The position numbers and the translations under genes are program-made. Below are positions 1 to 8,032 of a DNA stretch of 64,000 nucleotides, piece by piece. Each line of letters opens with the position of its first letter. Within the stretch, counting starts at the first letter, position 1. The stretch spans positions 4,464,001 through 4,528,000 of the forward strand of contig NZ_CP107799.1 in the NCBI RefSeq assembly GCF_041431135.1, in the 5' to 3' direction. A model generated the notes under the pieces. That model had not been told where the DNA came from and did no database searches. It worked only from the letters and a program-made list of their open reading frames with translations. The DNA is from Streptomyces sp. NBC_00554. Lineage in GTDB: Bacteria > Actinomycetota > Actinomycetes > Streptomycetales > Streptomycetaceae.

Positions 1-337
1 TGACGAGGATGCGTACGGCCTCCTCGTCGCACAGGCCCGCGCCCGCCACCAGGGTGTCGTCGAGGTGCTGCTCGGGGGTGTCGCCCTCGCCGAGGGCCGC
101 GGCGATGCCGCCCTGCGCCCAGCGCGTGGAGCCGTCGTCCAGGCGGGCCTTGGTGACGACGACGGTCCGCAGCCCTGCCGCTTCGCAGCGGAGCGCGGCG
201 GTCAGGCCCGCGACGCCGGAGCCGACGACCACGACGTCGGCGGTGAGGGCCCAGCCGGGGGCCGGGGCGTGCAGTCGTATGCCGGTACCGGTGCTCGTAC
301 CTGCACCTGTACCCGTACCTGTGCCTTTGCCGGTCAC
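1..337 (-). CDS. nadB: L-aspartate oxidase, N-terminal part (runs off the window)
   Basis: Flavoprotein that oxidises L-aspartate to iminoaspartate, the first step of de novo NAD synthesis. Only the first 112 codons are present; the rest lies beyond base 1. The GTG start at 337 overlaps the panC stop as GTGA, so the two are translationally coupled. The dinucleotide-binding motif GSGVAG is at residues 39-44, and the family signature GSTRWAQGG follows about 35 residues later. An unusual Gly/Thr repeat (alternating GT) fills residues 3-19 ahead of the flavin fold. Identity is clear from the FAD-binding region. Confidence 0.9.
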   Translation of the reverse strand, partial: MTGKGTGTGTGAGTSTGTGIRLHAPAPGWALTADVVVVGSGVAGLTAALRCEAAGLRTVVVTKARLDDGSTRWAQGGIAAALGEGDTPEQHLDDTLVAGAGLCDEEAVRILV

Positions 338-1326
338 GGGGCGGCTCCGAAGATGAGGGGGATGTTGTCGATCAGGCGGGTCGTCCCGACCCGGGCGGCG
401 ACGGCGAGGACCGCCTCGCCGGTGAAGTCCTCGCCGACCTCGGTGAAGTCGGACGGATCGACCAGTGCCAGGTAGTCCAGGGCCAGCGGCGGCTGCAGGC
501 GCGCCGCCTCGTCGAGGACGAGCCGGGCTGCGGCGCGGACGCCGGCGGGACCGCCGGGGACGGACTTCGCGACCGCGTGCGCGTCGGCCGCCGCGCGGGA
601 CTCGCCGATCGCGCTGAGGGCCTCGGCACGCGCACGCGTGGCGGGTACTTCGCGGGCACGGGCGCGCAGGGCCTCCTGGGCGGCGTGCCGGTCGCGGCCG
701 GCGAACAGCGCCCCCGAGAGCGCGAGCGCGGTGCGCCGCTCCTGGGGCGAGAGGTAGCGGTTGCGGCTGGAGAGGGCGAGCCCGTCCTCCTCGCGGACGG
801 TGGGTACGCCGACGATCTCCACGCCGAAGTTCAGGTCGCGCGCCATGCGCCGGATCAGCGCCAGCTGCTGGGCATCCTTCTGCCCGAACAGCGCCACGTC
901 GGGCCGGGTGAGGTGCAGCAGCTTGGCGACGACGGTGAGCATGCCGTCGAAGTGCCCGGGGCGGGTGGCTCCTTCGAGGCGCCCGCCCATGGGGCCCGCG
1001 CTGATGCGGACCTGGGGTTCGCCGCCCGGGTAGACCTCGTCCACGGAGGGGGCGAACACGGCGTCCGCGCCCGCCTCTTCGGCGATCTTGAGGTCGGCGT
1101 CGAGGGTGCGCGGATAGCGGTCGAGGTCCTCGCCCTTGCCGAACTGGAGGGGGTTCACAAAGACGGTGACGACCACTTCGCCCTCCGCGCCGGCGATCTC
1201 GCGGGCGGTGCGGATCAGCGTGGCGTGGCCCTCGTGCAGGGCGCCCATGGTCATGACGACGGCTCGAAGGCCGTTCCGTACGCGCGCGTGCAGCTCGTCG
1301 GCGGTGCGCAGGAGGGCGGTGGTCAT
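334..1326 (-). CDS. panC: Pantothenate synthetase (pantoate-beta-alanine ligase)
   Basis: ATP-dependent condensation of pantoate with beta-alanine, the last step of vitamin B5 synthesis; cytoplasmic. The 330-aa protein carries the nucleotidyl-transferase HIGH-like motif MGALHEGH (27-34), FVNPLQFG (56-63), GQKDAQQ (148-154) and SSRNRYLS (186-193). The ATG at 1326 overlaps the upstream DUF2520 stop (ATGA), and its own stop overlaps the nadB start, so three genes form one coupled operon. It is about 40 residues longer than typical PanC; the extra Arg/Ala-rich segment lies around residues 220-260, between the ATP-binding core and the C-terminal domain. Confidence 0.96.
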   Translation of the reverse strand: MTTALLRTADELHARVRNGLRAVVMTMGALHEGHATLIRTAREIAGAEGEVVVTVFVNPLQFGKGEDLDRYPRTLDADLKIAEEAGADAVFAPSVDEVYPGGEPQVRISAGPMGGRLEGATRPGHFDGMLTVVAKLLHLTRPDVALFGQKDAQQLALIRRMARDLNFGVEIVGVPTVREEDGLALSSRNRYLSPQERRTALALSGALFAGRDRHAAQEALRARAREVPATRARAEALSAIGESRAAADAHAVAKSVPGGPAGVRAAARLVLDEAARLQPPLALDYLALVDPSDFTEVGEDFTGEAVLAVAARVGTTRLIDNIPLIFGAAP

Positions 1327-2252
1327 CGGTCGCTCCCGTCGTCCGGCATCGCGCCGTTGGCGAGTACGCCCAGGAGGTCCTCGGCGAGTTCCGGCTTGAG
1401 CAGCCCGTGCGCGAGCGCGCGGTCGGCGGTCGCGCGGGCCATCGCGAGGTAGCCGGCGACGGTCCCCGGGGCGTGTTTGCGCAGCTCCGCGACGTGCGCG
1501 GCGACCGTGCCCGCGTCCCCGCGCGCGACGGGCCCGGTGAGGGCCGCGTCGCCCGACCTGAGGGCGTTGTCCAGGGCGGCGCCGAGGAGCGGACCCAGCA
1601 TCCGGTCGGGGGCCTCCACGCCCGCGGCGCGCAGCAGTTCCATGGACTCGGCGACCAGGGTCACCAGGTGGTTGGCGCCGAGCGCGAGGGCCGCGTGGTA
1701 GAGCGGCCGGTTCTCCTCGGCGATCCACTCGGGTTCGCCGCCCATCTCGATGACCAGGGCCTCGGCGGCGAGCCGCAGCTCCTGGGGCGCGGTGACTCCG
1801 AAGGAGCAGCCGACGAGCCGCTGTACGTCCACGGCGGTGCCGGTGAACGTCATCGCGGGGTGCAGCGCGAGCGGCAGCGCGCCCGCCCTGAGCGCCGGGT
1901 CGAGCACGCGCGCGCCGTACCGTCCCGAGGTGTGCACGAGCAGCTGCCCGGGGCGCACGGCCCCGGTCTCGGCGAGCCCCTCCACGAGGCCCGGCAGGGC
2001 GTCGTCCGGGACGGTCAGCAGCACCAGATCCGAGCGCTCCATGACCTGGGCCGGGGTCACCAGCGGCACGTCGGGCAGCAGCTGCGCGGCCCGCCGTACG
2101 GAGGCGTCGGAGACGCCGGAGACGGCCACCGGCCGGTGCCCGGCGAGCTGGAGAGCCGCGGCGAGGGCAGGGCCCACCCGGCCCGCGCCGACGACGCCGA
2201 CGGTGAGCCGCGCGGGGCGGTCCCTGGGATCCGGCTGTTGGAATGTACTCAC
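1323..2252 (-). CDS. Rossmann-fold DUF2520 protein, possible ketopantoate reductase (PanG-like)
   Basis: 309 aa, first gene of the operon with panC and nadB. The N-terminal Rossmann motif GAGRVG is at 22-27, VPDDAL at 81-86, HTSG at 107-110 and LHPAMTFTG at 130-138; the C-terminal half is the helical DUF2520 domain. This two-domain build resembles ketopantoate reductases and, as I recall, PanG of Francisella. Direct coupling to panC supports an NADPH-dependent role in making pantoate, but that is inference. Start is GTG at 2252; the divergent gene begins 184 bp away. Confidence 0.85.
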   Translation of the reverse strand: MSTFQQPDPRDRPARLTVGVVGAGRVGPALAAALQLAGHRPVAVSGVSDASVRRAAQLLPDVPLVTPAQVMERSDLVLLTVPDDALPGLVEGLAETGAVRPGQLLVHTSGRYGARVLDPALRAGALPLALHPAMTFTGTAVDVQRLVGCSFGVTAPQELRLAAEALVIEMGGEPEWIAEENRPLYHAALALGANHLVTLVAESMELLRAAGVEAPDRMLGPLLGAALDNALRSGDAALTGPVARGDAGTVAAHVAELRKHAPGTVAGYLAMARATADRALAHGLLKPELAEDLLGVLANGAMPDDGSDR

Positions 2253-2286
2253 TCGACGGCGGCCTTCCCGTTCCAGTCCGCTCTGG

Positions 2287-2310
2287 GTACCGGACGATGT
2301 ACCGAACGAT
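2287..2310. promoter_or_regulatory. 12-bp tandem direct repeat in divergent promoter region
   Basis: GTACCGGACGAT is followed immediately by GTACCGAACGAT, with one mismatch. It lies between the DUF2520-panC-nadB operon (start 2252, minus) and the PLP enzyme (start 2437, plus). Direct repeats of this kind can be regulator sites; no regulator is identified. Confidence 0.4.
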
Positions 2311-2436
2311 TTCTCGTCATGTTAACGCGATTGGTTCCAGGGCCGTTTTCGTTGTCCACAGGCTGTGGGTTTCCGCAGGTCGCGGGGCGCGGAAACCGGG
2401 GTGCCACAGCGAACGGGCACGCGGCATCATCCAGGG

Positions 2437-3612
2437 ATGAGCGATACGGCGGAAGAGGCGGCCGGGCAGGCCCCGGAGGAGACGGCCGAGCGGAAGCGGG
2501 AGCGGCGCGTTGCCGCCTGGCGGGCCGCGCGGAGGGTGTTGTGGCGCCCCAGCTACCAGAACACGGTCCGCGACCGGCTGGCGTGGCTGAACGACGGGGC
2601 CGAGGGCGTGTACGACCTCGACCAGCCGGTCGACATGTACGGCGACCGGCTGGTGGAGACCCTGGAGGAGCGGGTCGCGGGCCTGCTCGGCAAGGAGGCC
2701 GCCGTCTTCTTCCCCACCGGCACCATGGCCCAGCAGATCGCCCTGCGCTGCTGGGCGGGCCGCACCGGGAACCCGACCGTCGCGATGCATCCGCTCGGCC
2801 ATCCAGAGGTCCATGAGCGGCATGCGTTCAGCCAGGTCAGCGGCCTGCGCCCGGTCCATGTGACGGACGAACCCCGGCTGCCGACCGCCGAGGAGATAAG
2901 CGACCTCCCGGAGCCCTTCGGCGCGCTGATGCTCGAACTGCCGCTCAGGGACGCCGGTTTCCTGCTGCCCTCCTGGGAGGAGCTTTCCGAGTCCGTCGAA
3001 GCCGCGCGGGAACGTGACGCGGTGGTGCACTTCGACGGGGCCCGGCTCTGGGAGTGCACCACGCACTTCGGCCGCCCCCTGGACGAGATCGCGGGCCTCG
3101 CAGACAGCGTCTACGTGTCGTTCTACAAGTCGCTCGGCGGGTTCGGCGGAGCGGCGGTCGCGGGCCCGCAGACACTGATCGACGAGGCGAAGACCTGGCG
3201 GCACCGGTACGGCGGCATGGTCCTCCAGCAGTTCCCGACCGTCCTGGCGGCGCTGATCGGTCTGGAGCGGGAGCTGCCCCGGCTGCCGGAATACGTGGCC
3301 CACGCGCGCGTGGTCGCCGCCGCCCTGCACGAGGGGTTCACGGAGGCCGGGGTCCCCTGGGTACGCGTCCACCCCGAGGTACCGCACACCCACCAGTTCC
3401 AGATCTGGCTGCCGTACGACCCCGACGTCCTCGGGGACACCGGGCTGCGGCAGACCGAGGAGACGAAGACCGGCCTGTTCGCGCAGGGCTGGGTGCGTGG
3501 CGGCCCGGGACTGGCGTACACCGAGGTCACGGTGGCGGGGCCCGGCCTGGAGTGGACGGCGGAGGACGTCAAGGCGGCCGTACGGGACTTCGTGGAGCGG
3601 TTGCCCCACTGA
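2437..3612 (+). CDS. Low-specificity L-threonine aldolase / beta-eliminating lyase family PLP enzyme
   Basis: 391-aa fold-type I PLP enzyme. PTGTMAQQ (93-100) fits the cofactor phosphate-binding loop, HFDGARLW (198-205) holds the Asp that pairs with the pyridine nitrogen, and SFYKSLGG places the Schiff-base lysine at K231. These match the low-specificity threonine aldolases, which cleave L-threonine or allo-threonine to glycine and acetaldehyde, and the related beta-eliminating lyases; substrate is not settled by sequence. The ATG at 2437 is preferred over an in-frame upstream start because the charged N-terminus suits it. Single-gene unit, divergent from the pantothenate operon. Confidence 0.85.
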   Translation: MSDTAEEAAGQAPEETAERKRERRVAAWRAARRVLWRPSYQNTVRDRLAWLNDGAEGVYDLDQPVDMYGDRLVETLEERVAGLLGKEAAVFFPTGTMAQQIALRCWAGRTGNPTVAMHPLGHPEVHERHAFSQVSGLRPVHVTDEPRLPTAEEISDLPEPFGALMLELPLRDAGFLLPSWEELSESVEAARERDAVVHFDGARLWECTTHFGRPLDEIAGLADSVYVSFYKSLGGFGGAAVAGPQTLIDEAKTWRHRYGGMVLQQFPTVLAALIGLERELPRLPEYVAHARVVAAALHEGFTEAGVPWVRVHPEVPHTHQFQIWLPYDPDVLGDTGLRQTEETKTGLFAQGWVRGGPGLAYTEVTVAGPGLEWTAEDVKAAVRDFVERLPH

Positions 3613-3631
3613 CCGCCTCCCCCGCCGCGGG

Positions 3632-3835
3632 TCAGCAGCCGGCGTGCAGCCACCGGCCCAGGGCTTCCCGTATCCGGCCGTGGGCCGGGCGCTCCGCCAC
3701 GACCGCGCGGAACCGCCGGTAGTCGCGCAGTTCGCGTACGGCCTGCCAGTCGTGCGTGCCCGGTGCCGGAGGGGCGGGCTCGCCATGCTGCCGGGCCCGG
3801 TAGGTGTCGAGGAGGTACTGCTGGGTGATGCTCAT
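3632..3835 (-). CDS. Small conserved hypothetical protein (67 aa)
   Basis: A short charged protein beginning MSITQQYLLD and ending GRWLHAGC; no membrane segment or known motif. The reading frame extends upstream, but the ATG at 3835 gives the natural small protein and leaves a promoter region shared with the divergent ArsR-type gene. Converges with the PLP enzyme 19 bp away. I do not recognise a function. The palindrome at 3932-3956 could control this gene too. Confidence 0.6.
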   Translation of the reverse strand: MSITQQYLLDTYRARQHGEPAPPAPGTHDWQAVRELRDYRRFRAVVAERPAHGRIREALGRWLHAGC

Positions 3836-3931
3836 GGCGGATCGCCTCTCGGGACGGGGAATGGGATCCGTAGGCCCCGCGCGGTGTGCCCCGGTCATCC
3901 CAGCCTGCGCCTGCTCACGCCGTACGTCGCC

Positions 3932-3956
3932 TCGATTGACGGGCGTGGTCAATCGA
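3932..3956. promoter_or_regulatory. Perfect 9-bp inverted repeat, candidate ArsR-type operator
   Basis: TCGATTGAC and GTCAATCGA are exact reverse complements separated by 7 bp. The site ends 37 bp before the ATG of the adjacent ArsR/DUF5937 regulator and lies 97 bp upstream of the divergent 67-aa gene. Symmetric ATTGAC-type sites are common for winged-helix ArsR dimers, so autoregulation is likely. Confidence 0.65.
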
Positions 3957-3993
3957 CGACGGCGTTGTCAGTGGCCGGGTGCACCATGAGGTC

Positions 3994-5100
3994 ATGAGCG
4001 TGCACATCGACATCACCGGGCTGCGGCGGGAGGACATCGCCGTCGTGCCGTCGCCGCTGGCCGAGCTCGGGATGGCGCTGCACGCCCTGTCCGAGCCGGG
4101 GCACCATCCCGGGCTGCAGGGCTGGGCGACGGGGGTGACCGCACGGCTCGAGCCCGATCTCGCGGACCGGATGTGCGAGGCGGAATTCCTGTGGCGGACG
4201 ACGTTCTCGGACCTGTTCCTGCCCGCCGCGGGGATTCCGGGCGGGACCACGCTGCCGGGCGCGACGCTCGCCGAGGACCTGGATCTGCTGGACAAGCTGA
4301 CGGACGAGCAGTTCGTGGACGCCGCCCTGGAGTTCACATGTGCGCTGGCGTACGACTCGCACGGACCCGACGCGCTCTCCGACCCGGAGGTGCGCCGCCG
4401 CGCGGTGGACCTGGCCGCCTCGCGCGGGCCGCAGCAGGTGCAGTTCACCATGCGGCTGCTCGACGATCCACCGAGCGTCAGGGCCTGGCTGAGGCGGTTC
4501 CTGGAGGACTGTGACGAGGCCTTCTTCGCCGAGGCCTGGTCCCGCCTGCGCCACCAGCTCGCGGCGGACGGCCGACACAAGACGGACCTGCTCCGGCACA
4601 AGAACCTGGCCGCGGCGCTGGCCTCCGTGTCCCCCGCGCTGGCGCTGGACGAGGCGGCCGGGCGGCTCACCGTCGACAAACTGTCCGAGGGCCGCACGGT
4701 CACCGCGGACGGCGGCCTCCTGCTCGTGCCCACCAGTCTCGGCTGGCCGCATCTGCTGGTGCTGCACCGATACCGATGGCAGCCGGTGCTGCACTACCCG
4801 ATCAGCTCGCCCGAGCTCGCCGCCCCGCCCTCGGTCGAGCAGCTGACCCTGCGGATGACCGCGCTCTCCCACCCGGTCCGGATGCGGATCTGCCGCCACC
4901 TGGCCCGCAGTGCGTACACCACGGGCGAGCTGGCGCAGGTGCACGGGATGAGCGCTCCCGAGATATCCCGGCACCTGAGCGTGCTCAAGAAGGCGGGCTT
5001 GATCACCACGCGGCGCCGGGGCCGGTATGTACTGCACCAACTGGACGTCACTGTGGTGGCCCGGCTGGGGAGCGACTTCTTGGAGGGGATCCTGCGCTGA
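3994..5100 (+). CDS. ArsR-family winged-helix regulator with DUF5937 N-terminal domain
   Basis: 368 aa. The C-terminal 80 residues (about 288-360) form an ArsR-type winged helix: LTLRMTALSHPVRMRICRHL, then the recognition-helix region APEISRHLSVLKKAGL and a wing rich in Arg. The N-terminal 280 residues match the DUF5937 architecture, a likely ligand- or partner-sensing domain. No Cys-based metal site is evident in the winged helix, so this is probably not a classical metal sensor. Start chosen at ATG 3994 (MSVHID); an in-frame ATG five codons earlier is possible. The perfect inverted repeat just upstream suggests it represses itself. Confidence 0.85.
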   Translation: MSVHIDITGLRREDIAVVPSPLAELGMALHALSEPGHHPGLQGWATGVTARLEPDLADRMCEAEFLWRTTFSDLFLPAAGIPGGTTLPGATLAEDLDLLDKLTDEQFVDAALEFTCALAYDSHGPDALSDPEVRRRAVDLAASRGPQQVQFTMRLLDDPPSVRAWLRRFLEDCDEAFFAEAWSRLRHQLAADGRHKTDLLRHKNLAAALASVSPALALDEAAGRLTVDKLSEGRTVTADGGLLLVPTSLGWPHLLVLHRYRWQPVLHYPISSPELAAPPSVEQLTLRMTALSHPVRMRICRHLARSAYTTGELAQVHGMSAPEISRHLSVLKKAGLITTRRRGRYVLHQLDVTVVARLGSDFLEGILR

Positions 5101-5126
5101 GCGCTTCGCTGGAATTCCGGTGCGTC

Positions 5127-5204
5127 GTCTGCGGGTCCGTCGTGGCTGGTCGCGCCCACGCGGCGGAGCCGCATATGTCACAGCCCCGCGCCCCTTTGGG
5201 GCGC
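5127..5204. repeat. Dispersed Streptomyces intergenic repeat (copy 1)
   Basis: Contains TGGCTGGTCGCG and the hairpin GCGCCCCTTTGGGGCGC. An inverted copy of the same family lies at 20329-20383. In this copy the middle is replaced by a short segment with its own GCGGC/GCCGC hairpin. Lies between two convergent genes, so it may act as a bidirectional terminator. Confidence 0.6.
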
Positions 5205-5280
5205 TGCCGAACCGCACCGGACTTCGCCAGACCCGCTCAGCGCACGCGGCGGGCACTGTCGCACCGCCAGTCACTGCCCC

Positions 5281-5913
5281 TCAGTCGAACCTGATGTGCC
5301 GCGCGCTCGTCCACGCCCGGCGCAGCCGCCCCCGCAGCACCCCGTCCCGGTTCGGTGTGAGGGTGAGGCCCGCCAGGACCGCGATCCGGTCCGCCGTCTT
5401 GGCGACCGTCGTGTGGTCGGTCCACAGGTGTTCGGCGAACTCCGGCTCGCGCAGCCGCTCCAGGCAGTGGTCGAGCTGCTGCACGGCCCAACTCTCGCGG
5501 CGCAGCGGGGCGTCCTTGCCGGCGACGTACTGGAGGAGGTGCCCGAAGCCGCGCTCGCGCAGCCGCTTCAGTACGGTCTCGCGTTCGGCGAGGAGCGCGA
5601 AGTGGCGTACGTCGTGGCCCAGTTCGCGCAGCCGCCCGACGGTCTCCTCGAAGTAGAGGGGGTTCGTGACCGTCATGGGGGCGATCACGACACCGTCCTG
5701 CTTGCTGAGGGCGAGGTCGAGCACCTCGACCACGCCCTGCCGCCAGGACCTCAAGTCCTGGAAGTCACCGCGCAGTTCGGGCGGCAGCATCCGGCGCAGA
5801 CCGAAACCGGCGTGTTCCGGGTCGCAGACGACGCTGCCGGGCAGCCGTCGCTGGATCTCGTGTGCGGTCTGTGTCTTGCCGCCCCCGAAGGGGCCGTTGA
5901 TCCACAGGAGCAT
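5281..5913 (-). CDS. TmrB-like P-loop ATPase (tunicamycin-resistance protein family)
   Basis: 210 aa. It opens MLLWINGPFGGGKTQTA, with Walker A GPFGGGKT at residues 7-14, and continues with blocks that match Bacillus TmrB as I remember it: DPE near residue 32, DFQ about 20 residues on, APMTVTNP and YFEE, then HFALLAERETVLKRL and QLDHCLERL. TmrB binds ATP and confers tunicamycin resistance at the membrane. Whether this homologue does so or is a general nucleotide-kinase-like protein is not decided by sequence. Monocistronic, just downstream of the response regulator gene but separated from it by 58 bp. Confidence 0.75.
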   Translation of the reverse strand: MLLWINGPFGGGKTQTAHEIQRRLPGSVVCDPEHAGFGLRRMLPPELRGDFQDLRSWRQGVVEVLDLALSKQDGVVIAPMTVTNPLYFEETVGRLRELGHDVRHFALLAERETVLKRLRERGFGHLLQYVAGKDAPLRRESWAVQQLDHCLERLREPEFAEHLWTDHTTVAKTADRIAVLAGLTLTPNRDGVLRGRLRRAWTSARHIRFD

Positions 5914-5971
5914 GCGCAGACCCTAGTGGGCGCCGGTCACGCGCCGGTCACGCCCCCCGGCGGCCGCACCG

Positions 5972-6643
5972 TCAGCCGTGCCCGCCCGCCCGCACCAGCC
6001 CCGTCTCGTACGCGAGGACGACCACCTGGACCCGGTCGCGCAGCCCCAGCTTCGTCAGGATGCGGCCCACATGCGTCTTCACGGTCGCCTCGGAGAGCAC
6101 GAGGCGGGCCGCGATCTCCCCGTTGGAAAGGCCCTGCGCGACCAGGATCATGACCTCGCGCTCGCGGCCGGTGAGCCGCTCCAGCTCCTTGTGCTGGGGC
6201 TCCTGGCCGGCGTGCGGCAGCAGCGGCGCGAACCGGTCGAGCAGGCGCCGGGTGGTGGACGGCGCGACCACGGCGTCGCCGCTGTGCACGGAGCGGATGG
6301 CCGTGAGGAGTTCGGCGGGCGGCACGTCCTTGAGCATGAAGCCGGAGGCGCCGGCCTTCAGCCCGGAGAAGGCGTACTCGTCGAGGTCGAAGGTGGTGAG
6401 GATCAGCACCTTGGGCGGGTTGGGGTCCGAGCAGATGCGGCGGGTCGTCTCGACGCCGTCCAGCTTCGGCATGCGTACGTCCATCAGCACGACGTCGACC
6501 TCGGTCGCACGCAGCACCTGGAGGGCCTCCACGCCGTCGCCCGCCTCGGCCACGACCTCCATGTCCGGCTGGGCGTCGAGCACCATCCGGAAACCGGTGC
6601 GCAGCAGCACCTGGTCGTCGACGAGCATCACGCGGATCGCCAT
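5972..6643 (-). CDS. NarL/LuxR-family two-component response regulator
   Basis: 223 aa. The receiver domain has acidic residues D9 and D10, phospho-acceptor D55 in LMDVRMP, T84 and K105 (FMLKD). A linker leads to a LuxR-type helix-turn-helix (about 155-215) with the signature LTGREREVMILVAQGLSNGEIA. Follows its histidine kinase on the same strand with a 65-bp gap. The target genes are unknown. Confidence 0.95.
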   Translation of the reverse strand: MAIRVMLVDDQVLLRTGFRMVLDAQPDMEVVAEAGDGVEALQVLRATEVDVVLMDVRMPKLDGVETTRRICSDPNPPKVLILTTFDLDEYAFSGLKAGASGFMLKDVPPAELLTAIRSVHSGDAVVAPSTTRRLLDRFAPLLPHAGQEPQHKELERLTGREREVMILVAQGLSNGEIAARLVLSEATVKTHVGRILTKLGLRDRVQVVVLAYETGLVRAGGHG

Positions 6644-6708
6644 CGGGGGCCTCTTCCGTTTCCGTCTGAGTCAAAAAAAGGGGGTCGCTAAGGGGAGCGT
6701 GACAGGTG

Positions 6709-7914
6709 TCAGTGAGCGGGCTTGAGCGGGAGCAGGGCGCTGATGCGGAAGCCTCCGCCCGGACGCGGCCCCGCGTCCAGGGTGCCGCCCACCATGCCAA
6801 CGCGCTCGCGCATACCGATCAGACCGTGTCCCTGTCCGTCGGCGCCCCCCTCCTCGTACAGCTCGTGGGGCGCGCCCTTGCCGTCGTCCTCGACGAGGAG
6901 TCCGAGGCCGTCGTCGAAGTAGACCAGGCGCACGCTGGCGCCCGTGTTCGGGCCCCCGTGCTTGCGCGTGTTGGTGAGCGCCTCCTGCACGATGCGGTAG
7001 GCCGTGAGTTCCACGCCGCTGGGGAGGGGGCGCGGGGTGCCCTCCACCTTGAAGTCGACGGGGAGGCCCGAGGTGCGGCACTGCTCGATGAGGTCGGCGA
7101 GCTGCTCCACGTCGGGCTGCGGCACGTACTCGCCGACCTCCTGGTGCTCGCCGGTGCGCAGTACGCCGAGCAGGCGGCGCATCTCGGCGAGGGCCTGGCG
7201 GCCGGTTCCCGAGATGGTCTCCAGGGCCTTCCTGGCCTGCTCGGGGGCGGTGTCCATGACGTAGGCGGCGCCGTCGGCCTGGACCACCATCACCGAGACG
7301 TTGTGCGCGACGACGTCGTGCAGTTCGCGGGCGATCCGGGCGCGCTCGGCGGCGACGGCGACCTTGGACTGCGCCTCGCGCTCCTTCTCCAGCCGGGCGG
7401 CGCGCTCCTCGAGCTGGGCGAGGTAGGCGCGACGGGTGCGGATGGAGTCGCCGAGCACCCAGGCGAGCGCGAAAGGCACCGTCTGGAAGACGGCTATCAG
7501 GACGACGCCCAGTGCGCTCGTCTCCGTCTGGGGCCAGCGGATCTGCGAGAGGGTTCCCGCGCACAGGCCGCCGATCAGCCCCAGGCGGGAGGCCCAGCGG
7601 GCGCCGTCCGCGGCGACGGTGTAGATGATCACCATCATCGCGAAGTCGGCGGGAATCACCTCGACGTCGACGATCAGCTGCACGACGCCCATCAGGCCGG
7701 CCAGCAGCAGCATCTTCTCGGGCATCCGGCGGCGCAGCGCGACGACCAGGCACAGGACGACGGCGATCGGGAGAGCCACGGCGGACGACCCGTGGTTCTC
7801 CTGGCCCCCGGTGACACTGCTGAGACTCACGCCGGTGATCCCGAGCAGGACGACGGCCCAGAAGCTGTCGACCCATGTCGGGTGCCTGCGGAGAAAGTCA
7901 TAGAGGCGCTGCAC
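6709..7914 (-). CDS. Sensor histidine kinase (HisKA_3 type), membrane
   Basis: 401 aa, pairs with the response regulator downstream. Five or so hydrophobic segments fill residues 15-155, with little extracytoplasmic sequence, so it likely senses membrane state or an internal signal. The dimerisation/phospho-acceptor box ERARIARELHDVVAHNVSVM gives H199. The ATPase domain ends with GHGLIGMRERV, typical of the NarX/DesK-like group. The start ATG at 7914 is 118 bp from the divergent methyltransferase gene. Confidence 0.95.
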   Translation of the reverse strand: MQRLYDFLRRHPTWVDSFWAVVLLGITGVSLSSVTGGQENHGSSAVALPIAVVLCLVVALRRRMPEKMLLLAGLMGVVQLIVDVEVIPADFAMMVIIYTVAADGARWASRLGLIGGLCAGTLSQIRWPQTETSALGVVLIAVFQTVPFALAWVLGDSIRTRRAYLAQLEERAARLEKEREAQSKVAVAAERARIARELHDVVAHNVSVMVVQADGAAYVMDTAPEQARKALETISGTGRQALAEMRRLLGVLRTGEHQEVGEYVPQPDVEQLADLIEQCRTSGLPVDFKVEGTPRPLPSGVELTAYRIVQEALTNTRKHGGPNTGASVRLVYFDDGLGLLVEDDGKGAPHELYEEGGADGQGHGLIGMRERVGMVGGTLDAGPRPGGGFRISALLPLKPAH

Positions 7915-8032
7915 GTAACCCAGCGTAGGGAAGCGTGCAGTGTGCAGGGGTCAACCGGAGGATCGATCCCTGGCCGCCGCGCGTACTCCCCAAGGTGGAG
8001 GCCCGCTTCTCCGCGCCGCTTAGCCTGGCCCG

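Noticed and set aside
2317..3786. 489-codon minus-strand frame opposite the PLP enzyme
   Set aside because: Antisense shadow; PLP enzyme motifs are clear on the plus strand.
3632..3952. Longer 106-codon form of the small protein
   Set aside because: It would run through the perfect palindrome at 3932-3956 and start in the shared promoter; the 67-aa form is more likely.
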